Source of the DNA: Alloalcanivorax profundimaris
GTDB taxonomy: Bacteria; Pseudomonadota; Gammaproteobacteria; Pseudomonadales; Alcanivoracaceae
Direction of reading: 5' to 3'
NCBI RefSeq assembly: GCF_015265435.1
Contig: NZ_JABJWH010000001.1
Coordinates: 1-64,000, forward strand
Length of the DNA: 64,000 nt
Within the stretch, counting starts at the first letter, position 1. Every line of letters begins with the position of its first letter. A model generated the notes under the pieces. That model did not search any database. It was not told the DNA's origin and saw only the letters and a list, made by a program, of their open reading frames with translations. This document shows positions 30,876-38,988 of the stretch, piece after piece. The translations under genes and the position numbers were made by a program.

Positions 30876-31853
30876 TCAGAGTTGCCCGGCTTCCTTGCGA
30901 AGCTCGGACAGGACCGGGGCCTTCTTGGTCCAGATCTCTTCCCACTGATCCAGTTTGTCGCCGAAGTAGTCGGGACCGGCTTCCACCACCTTGACGCCTT
31001 CGCTTTCAATGTCGGCGCGGGTTTTTTCGCCGAACGCCATGTAATAAGCGGCCAGCCCGCCCAGGTGCTTGCGGGTCAGTTCGCGGAGAACGTCACGGTC
31101 CTCCTCGGTCATGCCGGCCCAGGTGCGGCCGGATACCAAGCCCACCACCGGGAACATCATATGGCCGCTGAGCAGCAGGGTTTTGGCGCGTTCGTAGAGA
31201 CGCAGTTTCCAGACCAGTTCCAGATCCGCGTCGACGCCGTCCACCTGACCGTTGGCCAGGGCGTCGTACACGTCGGTGAGCGGCATGGGGGTGGAGACAG
31301 CGCCCAGCAACCGGTAGAAGTCCTGCACCGGCGGGAACGGAGTGATGCGGATTTTGCGGCCTTCCAGAGCGCCCACGTTATCGGAGGGGAAAGCGTTGAG
31401 CATCATGCGCATGCCGGCCACGCCGTAGCCCAGGCCCACGGTGCCGGTCTTGACCGGCAGCTTTTCCAGCAGCCCCTGGGCGGCGGGGCCCTTGAGCAAC
31501 TGGTCCGCCTGTTTCTCGTTTTCCACCAGATAGGGCGCGAACAGGGCGCCGAACTCGGGCACCCGGTTGACCACCTGGGCCACGGTCATGAACGACATAT
31601 CCAGCGCTCCGGTCTGCATCTGCTGCAGCATTTGCGCTTCGCTGCCGAGCTGGCCGGCGGGGAACAAGGTGACGCTGTAACGGCCGTCGGTGCGCTGCTC
31701 CAGTTCCTTGCCCATCTCCCGGGCGGCCTGACTCCAGGCGTGGTCGCCGGGCACGATCAATCCGAGTTTCAATTCCTTGGCGCCGACTACCGTGCTAAAT
31801 GCCAGGACGGCCACACAGATCAAGGCTCGAAAGCAAAGGGTTGTTGTATTCAT
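30876..31853 (-). CDS. TRAP transporter substrate-binding protein (DctP-like)
   Basis: A 325-residue periplasmic protein with a signal peptide (about 1-24, ending STVVGA-KE). The mature part follows the DctP pattern: LKLGLIVPGDHAWSQAAREMGKELEQRTDGRY, the GQLGSEAQMLQQMQTGALDMSF block, the GRKIRITPFPPVQDFYRLLGAVSTPMPLTDVYDALANGQVDGVD segment that positions the carboxylate ligand, and a C-terminal helix. It is the first gene of the minus-strand operon and diverges from the UbiD operon across a regulatory gap with a clear palindrome. The ATG at 31853 was chosen over an upstream TTG. Confidence 0.9.
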   Translation of the reverse strand: MNTTTLCFRALICVAVLAFSTVVGAKELKLGLIVPGDHAWSQAAREMGKELEQRTDGRYSVTLFPAGQLGSEAQMLQQMQTGALDMSFMTVAQVVNRVPEFGALFAPYLVENEKQADQLLKGPAAQGLLEKLPVKTGTVGLGYGVAGMRMMLNAFPSDNVGALEGRKIRITPFPPVQDFYRLLGAVSTPMPLTDVYDALANGQVDGVDADLELVWKLRLYERAKTLLLSGHMMFPVVGLVSGRTWAGMTEEDRDVLRELTRKHLGGLAAYYMAFGEKTRADIESEGVKVVEAGPDYFGDKLDQWEEIWTKKAPVLSELRKEAGQL

Positions 31854-31948
31854 CGCACTACCTTTTTTCTGCAAGTATTTGTTTTTAGTTATTTCCTGAT
31901 CTGTAAGGACGCTATCACAGCGCCCTGAAAGCCGCCCATTAACTTATA

Positions 31949-31965
31949 GTGATTCGTCCAATCAC
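31949..31965. promoter_or_regulatory. Palindromic candidate operator between the TRAP and UbiD operons
   Basis: GTGATT (31949-31954) and AATCAC (31960-31965) form a perfect six-bp inverted repeat around CGTCC, in an AT-rich part of the 287-base divergent gap. It is suitable for a dimeric regulator such as the LysR or AraC protein encoded nearby. Which one binds is unknown. Confidence 0.5.
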
Positions 31966-32140
31966 CGAACATTATGGAAAGGCACAACGCTTTTTTCTTA
32001 TATGGCGGGACAACGTATGGCGTGGCGCGGGGCCGCGATATCGCCGGCGCTGATGAAGCGCATCAGAATTGCTTAATAGGAAGGCATCGATCCGGCTTAT
32101 AGCATGGCGTTCAAACAAAAACCGACAAAGGGACGCCGAC

Positions 32141-33565
32141 ATGCCCTCCATGCCTTCCAACACCGTCGACACCACCGCGCCGCCCGTGGGCGCCAGCCTG
32201 CGCGGCTGGCTGGACCATCTGCAGCAGAGCCGGCGGCTCAGCGTGATCGAGCCGGGCACGGACCTGCGCTTTCAAGTGGCGGCCATCGCCAACCGGCTCG
32301 ACGGCCGCAGTGCTTCCCTGTTTCCCCGCCCCGGCGGCCACGACATCCCGGTGATCTCCGGGCTGCTGTCGCACCGCGACTGGATGGCGGAGGCCATGGG
32401 CGTGGCGCCCTCCGAAGTGCTGGCGCGCTTCCAGGAGGCCAGCCTCAATCCGGTTCCCTGGCGGGAGGTGGCGACGCCGGCCTGCCAGCAAGTGGTTCAC
32501 CGGGAGGTGGATCTCAACCGTCAGTTGCCGATCCCTACCCATAACGAACACGACAGCGGCGCCTACATCACCGCCGGGCTGCTGATCAGCCGCAACCCGC
32601 GCACCGGCGTGCAGAACGTGTCCATTCACCGTCTGCAGGTGAGCAGCGCCAACCGGCTCGGCGCCCTGCTGCTGCCGCGCCATACCCTGGCCTACTTCCA
32701 GGAAACGGAAAGCGCCGGCGAGGACCTGGAAGTGGCCGTGGTGGTGGGCAACGATCCGCTCACCCTGATGGCCTCCCAGGCCATCGTGCCCCTGGACCAC
32801 GACGAACTGGAAATCGCCGGCGCCCTGCACGGCCAGCCGCTCCAGGTGGCGCAATGCGTCACCAACCGCATCCGCGTGCCCGCCGAGGCGGAGATCGTCA
32901 TCGAGGGCCGGCTGCTGGCCAACGCCCGCGAGGAGGAAGGCCCGTTCGGCGAATTCCCGCAATACTACGGCGAGCGCGCCGAGCGTCATGTGATCGAGGT
33001 GGACGCGGTCACTCACCGTGAGGCGCCCATGTTCCACACCATCGTCGGCGGCGGCCTGGAGCATCTGTTGCTCGGCGGCATTCCCCGCGAGGCCACCATG
33101 CTGGCGCACCTGCGGCGCAGCTTCCCGTCGGTGCGCGACGTGCACCTGGCCCGTGGCGGCGTGTGCCGTTACCACCTCTATGTACAGATCGACAAGCGCT
33201 CCGAGGGCGAAGGCAAGAACGTCATCCTCGGCGCCCTGGGCGGCCACTACGACATCAAGCACGTGGTGGTGGTGGACGGCGACGTCAACATCCACGACCC
33301 CAACGAAGTGGAATGGGCGGTGGCCACCCGCTTCCAGGCCGACCGCGACCTGGTGCTGATCCACGAGGGCCAGGGCTCCAAGCTGGACCCCTCCACCCGC
33401 GACGGGGTCGGCTCGAAGATGGGCTTCGACGCCACCGTGCCCCTGGACGCACCGCCCATGCGCTTCAAGCGCATCCGCGTGCCCGGCGAGACGGAGGTGG
33501 ACCTGGACGCGGTCAGCACCCCCGCCGGCGACGACTGGCGACAACAACTGATTCCCTCCCGTTAA
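32141..33565 (+). CDS. hmfF: UbiD-family prFMN-dependent decarboxylase (2,5-furandicarboxylate decarboxylase HmfF-like)
   Basis: A 474-residue UbiD enzyme. The conserved catalytic residues are present: Arg164 (NVSIHRLQV), Glu266 and Glu271 (EGPFGE), and the prFMN/metal-binding surroundings. UbiD enzymes reversibly decarboxylate unsaturated or (hetero)aromatic acids using prenylated FMN supplied by UbiX, which is encoded four genes downstream. In C. basilensis HmfF turns furan-2,5-dicarboxylate into 2-furoate, feeding HmfD; related UbiDs use pyrrole-2-carboxylate. Context favours the furan acid. I chose the ATG at 32141 because AAAGGGACG precedes it and it removes a non-conserved N-terminal stretch. 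Confidence 0.78.
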   Translation: MPSMPSNTVDTTAPPVGASLRGWLDHLQQSRRLSVIEPGTDLRFQVAAIANRLDGRSASLFPRPGGHDIPVISGLLSHRDWMAEAMGVAPSEVLARFQEASLNPVPWREVATPACQQVVHREVDLNRQLPIPTHNEHDSGAYITAGLLISRNPRTGVQNVSIHRLQVSSANRLGALLLPRHTLAYFQETESAGEDLEVAVVVGNDPLTLMASQAIVPLDHDELEIAGALHGQPLQVAQCVTNRIRVPAEAEIVIEGRLLANAREEEGPFGEFPQYYGERAERHVIEVDAVTHREAPMFHTIVGGGLEHLLLGGIPREATMLAHLRRSFPSVRDVHLARGGVCRYHLYVQIDKRSEGEGKNVILGALGGHYDIKHVVVVDGDVNIHDPNEVEWAVATRFQADRDLVLIHEGQGSKLDPSTRDGVGSKMGFDATVPLDAPPMRFKRIRVPGETEVDLDAVSTPAGDDWRQQLIPSR

Positions 33566-33575
33566 CCTCGGTGCC

Positions 33576-33607
33576 GGTCGCCGCCCACGGGTGGCGGCCG
33601 TTTTTTT
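33576..33607 (+). terminator. Intrinsic terminator between UbiD and ALDH genes
   Basis: A GC-rich stem (GCCGCCCAC with GTGGCGGC, one bulge) is followed by seven T residues, starting 11 bases after the UbiD stop and ending 24 bases before the ALDH start. Confidence 0.8.
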
Positions 33608-33631
33608 GCACCGTCAGAGGAGAACAACAAC

Positions 33632-35074
33632 ATGCAGGCACGACACTACATCAACGGCGAATGGCGCGACGGCGACGGCTGGGTGGACAGCCTGGACCCG
33701 GCCAGCGGCGAGTGCCTGGGCGCGTTCGCCGAAGGCGGTGAAGCCCAGGCCCGGGCGGCGGTGGAGGCCGCCGCGCACGCCTTCGAACAGCCGGGTTGGG
33801 CGCAGAATCCTCGCCTGCGCCAACAGGTACTGCTGGCCTGGGCCGCCGCTCTGGAGCCGCGCCGGGAGGCACTGGCCGAGCTGCTTACCCGCGAGAACGG
33901 CAAACCCCTGGCCCAGTCCCGGGGCGAGATCGGCGGCGCCATCTCGGAGATCCTCTATTACGCCGGCCTGGCCCGGCACAATCCCGGCGCCGCCATGGAA
34001 GTGGCGCCGGGGGAATTCTCCACCCTGTTCCGCGAACCCGCCGGGGTGGCCGGCCTGATCATTCCCTGGAACGCCCCGGGCGTATTGCTGATTCGCGCCC
34101 TGGCCCCGGCCCTGGCCGCCGGCTGCACCACGGTGATCAAGCCCGCCGCCCAAACCGCCCTGTTCAACGCCGCCATCCTGGAGCCGCTGCTGGCCCTGGA
34201 CGCCCTGCCCGCCGGGGTGGTCAACCTGTTCACGGAAAGCGGCCACGCCGGCGCCGCCCACCTGGTGGCCAGCCCGAGGGTGGACGTACTCAGCTTCACC
34301 GGATCCACCGCCACCGGCACCCGCATCATGCAGGACGCGGCGCCGACCATGAAGAAACTGTCCCTGGAGCTGGGCGGCAAATCCTGCTGCCTGGTGTTCG
34401 AGGACGCGGACGTGGAAGCCATCGCCCCGCGACTGGCGGCGGCGGCCACCATCATCTCCGGGCAGCAATGCACCGCCGCCCGCCGGGTACTGGTGCACGC
34501 CAGCCGCCTGGAGGCCATGAAAAAAGCCCTGGGCAGCGCCCTGGCCGCCCTGCCCCTGGGCCACGGCCTCAAGCCGGACAGCCGCATCGGCCCGCTGATC
34601 GACCACCGCGCCCGGGACCTGGTGGCCGGCCAGATGGACCAGGCCCAGCAAAGCTGCGACCAGGTAATCCTGGCCGGCGGCCGGCCGGACGATCCTACAT
34701 TGCGGGACGGTGCTTTCCTGACGCCGAGTCTGATCCAGCACCGCGACAGCGGCGCTTTCTTCTGCCAGGAGGAAATTTTCGGGCCATTACTGGTGTTGGA
34801 GAGCTTCGAGGACGAAGCGGAAGCGGTGGCGCGCGCCAATCACACCGAGTTCGGCCTCTCGGCCAGTGTCTGGACGCGGGACGGTGCCCGCGCCCTTCGC
34901 GTGGCCCGGGCACTCCGTGATGGTACAATATGGATCAACGACCATAACAAGCTGTTCGCCGAGGCGGAGACCGGTGGCTATCGCAAGAGCGGCCTCGGCC
35001 GGCTGCACGGCTTCGACGCGCTGATGGATTTCACCGAGCTGAAACACGTCTATCAAAGCGTCGGGACGGTGTGA
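33632..35074 (+). CDS. Aldehyde dehydrogenase
   Basis: A 480-residue NAD(P)-dependent ALDH-superfamily enzyme. It has the IPWNAPG loop, the FTGSTATG nucleotide motif, the general base Glu246 (LELGGKS) and the nucleophile Cys280 (GQQCTAARRVLV), and the C-terminal GRLHGFDAL segment. It oxidises an aldehyde to the acid. In this locus furfural or 5-hydroxymethylfurfural (or a derived aldehyde acid) to the furoic acid is the natural proposal; succinic semialdehyde is an alternative if the ThDP enzyme makes it. GGAGAA lies upstream. Separated from UbiD by a terminator. Confidence 0.9.
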   Translation: MQARHYINGEWRDGDGWVDSLDPASGECLGAFAEGGEAQARAAVEAAAHAFEQPGWAQNPRLRQQVLLAWAAALEPRREALAELLTRENGKPLAQSRGEIGGAISEILYYAGLARHNPGAAMEVAPGEFSTLFREPAGVAGLIIPWNAPGVLLIRALAPALAAGCTTVIKPAAQTALFNAAILEPLLALDALPAGVVNLFTESGHAGAAHLVASPRVDVLSFTGSTATGTRIMQDAAPTMKKLSLELGGKSCCLVFEDADVEAIAPRLAAAATIISGQQCTAARRVLVHASRLEAMKKALGSALAALPLGHGLKPDSRIGPLIDHRARDLVAGQMDQAQQSCDQVILAGGRPDDPTLRDGAFLTPSLIQHRDSGAFFCQEEIFGPLLVLESFEDEAEAVARANHTEFGLSASVWTRDGARALRVARALRDGTIWINDHNKLFAEAETGGYRKSGLGRLHGFDALMDFTELKHVYQSVGTV

Positions 35075-35107
35075 ACCCGAGGACCCAGGTCCCGAACCGA
35101 GGCCACC

Positions 35108-36049
35108 ATGGAGCTACGCCAGCTAAAGTACTTCACCTGTCTGTACGAGGAAGGGTCGGTGACGCGCGCCGCCCAGCGGCTCAACATTGTTCAACCGGCC
35201 CTGTCGATGCAGATTTCCAAGCTGGAGGAGGAACTCGGCCAGCCACTGTTCGAACGCACCTCCAAGGGCATGATCCCCACCGAGACCGGTGAGCAGGCCT
35301 ACCGGCTGTTCATGCCGCTGCTCGGCCAGCTCCTGGAGGCGCGGCAGACCCTGATCCACCGCAACGGCGAGATCAGCGGTCGCATCCACGCCGGCCTGAT
35401 CGCCTCGGCGGCCAACCAGGCCCTGGCCAGCACCCTGGCCTACTTCGTGGAGCACCACCCCAACGTGGAGCTGCAGGTCAGCTACGGCTACAGCCAGAAC
35501 CTGATCGACCGGGTGCTCTCCGGGGATCTGGACTTCGCCGTCATCAACCAGAGTTTCCAGCAGGAACGGCTCACCCGCATCGACCTGGTGGACGAGGAAC
35601 TGCTGGTGGCCACCGGCGCCGCCAACCGTCTGCGCGTGCCCACCCCGGTGCCACTCTCCGCCCTGCGCGAGCTGAAACTGGTGCTGCCCTCCCGGCTGCA
35701 TGGCCTGCGCATCGTCATCGACCAGTCCCTGGCGGCGCTGGGGCTGGAGGTAAGCCCGGATCTGGAACTGGACGACCTCACCGTGATCGAGAGCTTTCTG
35801 CGTCGAGGCGACTACGTCAGCATCCTGCCCGCCACGGTGCTGCGCCAGGGCCTGGAGGAAGGCGCTCTGCGCGCCTACCCGCTGGAGCGCCCCGGCCTCA
35901 ACCGCAGCATGGTGTGCGTGCACGACAGCCGCCGCCCGCTGTCGCCGGCGGCCCGCCTGTTCGTGGACATCATCGGCAAGACCCTGGCCACCGGGCTCGA
36001 TGCCATTCATTTCTACAAGGAAGGCGCCACCGACCATGACCTCGACTGA
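35108..36049 (+). CDS. LysR-family transcriptional regulator
   Basis: A 313-residue LTTR. The N-terminal winged helix-turn-helix (2-60: MELRQLKYFTCLYEEGSVTRAAQRLNIVQPALSMQISKLEEELG) is followed by a periplasmic-binding-like effector domain (about 92-295). It probably responds to a pathway acid or CoA-ester and controls the neighbouring operons. It lies 33 bases after the ALDH gene and overlaps ubiX by 14 bases, so it is made together with the enzymes it likely controls. Confidence 0.92.
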   Translation: MELRQLKYFTCLYEEGSVTRAAQRLNIVQPALSMQISKLEEELGQPLFERTSKGMIPTETGEQAYRLFMPLLGQLLEARQTLIHRNGEISGRIHAGLIASAANQALASTLAYFVEHHPNVELQVSYGYSQNLIDRVLSGDLDFAVINQSFQQERLTRIDLVDEELLVATGAANRLRVPTPVPLSALRELKLVLPSRLHGLRIVIDQSLAALGLEVSPDLELDDLTVIESFLRRGDYVSILPATVLRQGLEEGALRAYPLERPGLNRSMVCVHDSRRPLSPAARLFVDIIGKTLATGLDAIHFYKEGATDHDLD

Positions 36050-36644
36050 AGCCCGCCCGCAACGCCTGATCATCGGCATTTCCGGCGCCTCCGGCGCCGT
36101 CTACGGCGTGCGCCTGCTGGAACTGCTACGCGACAGCCCCATCGAAACCCATCTGGTGGTGAGCAAGTCGGCGCTGATCACCGTGGCCCACGAAACCGGC
36201 CTGTCCTGGTCGGACCTCAAGCCCATGGCCTCGGTGTGCTACTCCAACCAGGACATCGGCGCCGCCATCGCCAGCGGCTCCTACAAGACCCTGGGCATGA
36301 TCGTGGCGCCCTGCTCCATGCGCTCCATGTCGGAGATCGCCAGCGGCGTCACCTCCACCCTGCTGACCCGGGCCGCCGACGTGATTCTCAAGGAACGCCG
36401 CCGGCTGGCATTGATGGTGCGCGAGACGCCGCTGCACCGGAACCACCTGCGCACCATGACCGAACTCACCGAACTGGGCGCCATCATCGCGCCGCCGGTG
36501 CCGGCCTTCTACGCGCTGCCGAAAACCCTGGACGAGATGGTCGACCACAGCCTCGGCCGGGTGCTGGACCTGTTCGACATCGAGCTGGGCATCGTGCGGC
36601 GCTGGCGCGACGACAACCCGGACGCCGGCCATGCAACCCCTTGA
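36036..36644 (+). CDS. hmfG: UbiX-family flavin prenyltransferase (HmfG-like)
   Basis: A 202-residue protein with the UbiX flavin site: IGISGASGAVYGVRLLE (about 10-26), the VAPCSMRSMSEIASG block and the PLHRNHLRTM segment for dimethylallyl phosphate. UbiX joins dimethylallyl phosphate to FMN to give prFMN, the cofactor of UbiD. A dedicated copy beside a UbiD gene indicates cofactor supply for the decarboxylase at 32141. The start overlaps the LysR gene by 14 bases and the end overlaps xdhC by 14. Confidence 0.9.
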   Translation: MTSTEARPQRLIIGISGASGAVYGVRLLELLRDSPIETHLVVSKSALITVAHETGLSWSDLKPMASVCYSNQDIGAAIASGSYKTLGMIVAPCSMRSMSEIASGVTSTLLTRAADVILKERRRLALMVRETPLHRNHLRTMTELTELGAIIAPPVPAFYALPKTLDEMVDHSLGRVLDLFDIELGIVRRWRDDNPDAGHATP

Positions 36645-37593
36645 TCTGCAGGTCATCGAGCAGGCCCTGGAATGGGCCGGGGACGGCCATCCGGTGTGGC
36701 TGTGCACGGTGCTGTCCACCTATGGCTCGGCGCCGCGCTCGCCGGGGGCCATGCTGGTGGCCAGGGGCGACGGTGCCCATGTCGGTTCCCTGTCCGGCGG
36801 CTGCGTGGAAGAGGAATTTCTCGAGGGTCTGGCCCGCGACGATTTCCCGGCGCCGGCCCAGGTGGTGCGTTATGGCCAGAGCGAGGACGAACGCCAACGC
36901 CTGCAACTGCCCTGCGGCGGCAGCCTGCTGGTGCTGGTGGAGCGGCGGGCGCCCGGCGCGGACTGGATCGACCATCTGACCACCCTGCGCTACACCCTGC
37001 TCGGCCAACACCGCCGGGTGCGCCACATCGACCTCACCGACGGCGCCCTGACACTGACACCGGACCACGGCGGCGAAGCGGCGCGGCTGCTCGGCGAGCG
37101 GGTGGAGATCCGCATCGGGCCGGTGCTGCGCCTGCTGCTCGCCGGCGTGTCGCCGGTGGCGCGGGTCTGCGCCGGCTTCGCCGTGGAGCTGGGCTGCGAG
37201 GTGATCGTGTGCGATCCCCGGGACGACAAACAGGGCGCGCTGGCCGGGGTCCGGGTGCGCCCGGTGATGCCCTCGGCCTTCATCGCCGAGGGCGGCTGCC
37301 ATGAAACCACCGCGGTGGTGGCGCTCACCCATGACCCGCGCATCGACGACCTGGCCCTGATGGAAGCGGTGCGCACGCCGGCCTTCTACATCGGCGCCAT
37401 GGGTTCGCAACGCACTTCCGAGCGGCGCGCCGAGCGGCTGCGCCGCGTCGGCGGCCTGGATGACGACCAGATCGGGCGTATCCATATGCCCATCGGCCTG
37501 AACCTGGGCAGCAAGACGCCGGCGGAGATCGCCCTGGCGGTGATGGCCGACGTCCTGCGCGTCTATCGCGGCAAACGCCGCGATGCACTTTGA
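36631..37593 (+). CDS. xdhC: XdhC-family molybdenum cofactor insertion/sulfuration protein
   Basis: A 320-residue XdhC/CoxI protein. The N-terminal XdhC motif TVLSTYGSAPRSPGAMLVARGDGAHVGSLSGGCVE (about 26-60) with its conserved Cys and the C-terminal Rossmann-like part (IGAMGSQRTSERR, PIGLNLGSKTPAEIALAVMADV) are intact. Such proteins bind molybdenum cofactor and prepare it for insertion into xanthine-oxidase-type enzymes. The only such enzyme in the window is the HmfABC-like hydroxylase 20 kb away on the same strand, which ties the two operons together functionally. It overlaps ubiX by 14 bases. Confidence 0.92.
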   Translation: MQPLDLQVIEQALEWAGDGHPVWLCTVLSTYGSAPRSPGAMLVARGDGAHVGSLSGGCVEEEFLEGLARDDFPAPAQVVRYGQSEDERQRLQLPCGGSLLVLVERRAPGADWIDHLTTLRYTLLGQHRRVRHIDLTDGALTLTPDHGGEAARLLGERVEIRIGPVLRLLLAGVSPVARVCAGFAVELGCEVIVCDPRDDKQGALAGVRVRPVMPSAFIAEGGCHETTAVVALTHDPRIDDLALMEAVRTPAFYIGAMGSQRTSERRAERLRRVGGLDDDQIGRIHMPIGLNLGSKTPAEIALAVMADVLRVYRGKRRDAL

Positions 37594-37604
37594 GGAGAAG
37601 CGAG

Positions 37605-38471
37605 ATGTCCATAGCACAGCGCGTTTTCCACGGGTCCTTCGGGCGCGTCGCCTTGCTCGACATGGACCACACCCTGGTGACCCACTCCCACCACGAATGC
37701 CATGTGCTGGTGAAAGCGGCCGGGGCCGACACCTTCTTCAACGTCAACGGCCGGCGGGTGCCGCTCACCGACCGCCACGCGGTGCTGGTGAACGCCTGGC
37801 AGCCGCACTTCTACGACCACCAGGCCGGCGCCGGGCCGACCCAGATCCTGGCGCTCTACATCGAGCCCGCCTGGCTGGCGGAGATCCAGCATTCCCTGGC
37901 ACTGAGCGCCCACCCCGGTTTCTTCACCCAGTCCAGCATCGAGCTGAACAGCAAGAACCGCCGGCTGGCGGACTACCTGATCGCCGAGGCCTACTCCCCG
38001 GACCTGGTGCCCCGGGAGCGCATCGAATCGCTGCTGTTCGATTTTCTTATCGAGCTGATCGAGGACCACTCCGAGTGGCGCCAGCTGCGCCGCCTGGGGG
38101 CCCGCTCCCGGCTCGGTTTCCAGGACACCCGCATCCGCCGCGCCTGCGACTACCTGCGCAACCACGTGGACGACCCGGACTGCCTGGCCAACGCCGCCCG
38201 CGCCGCCAACCTGTCGCGGGCCCACTTCTTCACCCTGTTCCGCCGCGACACCGGCATGTCACCGATGCTGATGCTCAACGACACCCGCATGCGGCGCGCC
38301 TTCACCTGGCTGGAAACCCAGCGGGCCGGCACCCTGGGGCAACTGGCCGAGGACCTGGGCTTCTCCGAACAGGGCCATTTCACGCGCTTTTTCCAGCAGC
38401 ACATCGGCGCCGCGCCCAGCCAGTATCGGCGGGTGATCGACAGCTACGCCGGTCAGACCCCGCCCCTGTAA
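37605..38471 (+). CDS. AraC-family transcriptional regulator
   Basis: A 288-residue regulator with an N-terminal cupin-like effector domain (about 15-110, HxECHVLVKAAG) and a C-terminal AraC double helix-turn-helix (about 185-285: ACDYLRNHVDDPDCLANAARAANLSRAHFFTLFRRDTGMSP and the second helix LGQLAEDLGFSEQGHFTRFFQQHIGAAPSQYRR). GAGGAG stands seven bases before the ATG at 37605. It closes the UbiD/ALDH/XdhC transcription unit. Having both a LysR and an AraC regulator suggests that two signals, for example two substrates, control the island. Confidence 0.92.
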   Translation: MSIAQRVFHGSFGRVALLDMDHTLVTHSHHECHVLVKAAGADTFFNVNGRRVPLTDRHAVLVNAWQPHFYDHQAGAGPTQILALYIEPAWLAEIQHSLALSAHPGFFTQSSIELNSKNRRLADYLIAEAYSPDLVPRERIESLLFDFLIELIEDHSEWRQLRRLGARSRLGFQDTRIRRACDYLRNHVDDPDCLANAARAANLSRAHFFTLFRRDTGMSPMLMLNDTRMRRAFTWLETQRAGTLGQLAEDLGFSEQGHFTRFFQQHIGAAPSQYRRVIDSYAGQTPPL

Positions 38472-38611
38472 GCCTTTTTGCGATTTTGCTGTACGTTATT
38501 TCCTACGTAACGTTCAGCCAATGACGACAGACAAGGGGCCACGCCGATGGCACCTTGCAACCATGAGCGATCGGTGAGGAGACCGGCGCGCGGGGCGCAA
38601 GGAGAGCAATC

Positions 38612-38854
38612 ATGATGAACGGACGGTATTGGGCGGTCACCGTGGAAAGCCCGGATGGCCAATGCAATGTGTACGCGGTGTCCTACCCGCGAAAACCCAC
38701 CGAGGATCTGGCCGCCGGCCTGGTCCGCCCCCAGTTGGGCATGCCCCTGGGGCTTCCGGACGAGTACCGCTGGCAGGAGGACGCCAGCCTGCGCGCCCTG
38801 GAAGCCGCCGGCTACCGGCTGCTGGAAATCGCGCCGCCCCAGGGCCGCGAGTAA
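38612..38854 (+). CDS. Small hypothetical protein
   Basis: An 80-residue protein preceded by a strong ribosome site (AAGGAG, eight bases before ATGATG). It reads as a compact soluble domain (YWAVTVESPDGQCNVYAVSYPRKP..., ending ALEAAGYRLLEIAPP). No family recognised, no signal peptide. It stands alone between the AraC gene and a DUF1835 gene. The good ribosome site and coding character favour a real gene. Confidence 0.6.
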   Translation: MMNGRYWAVTVESPDGQCNVYAVSYPRKPTEDLAAGLVRPQLGMPLGLPDEYRWQEDASLRALEAAGYRLLEIAPPQGRE

Positions 38855-38988
38855 AAACTCCATAAAATCAGCGCTCTGGCGCGTTTTACTCACGGGTTGT
38901 TCATTGACCCGGGCGCCACGATGGTCAACCGTAATTCATGCATCGAATGTCACTGCCAGACGGGCGTGGCAAGCAACCGGAGACCATC

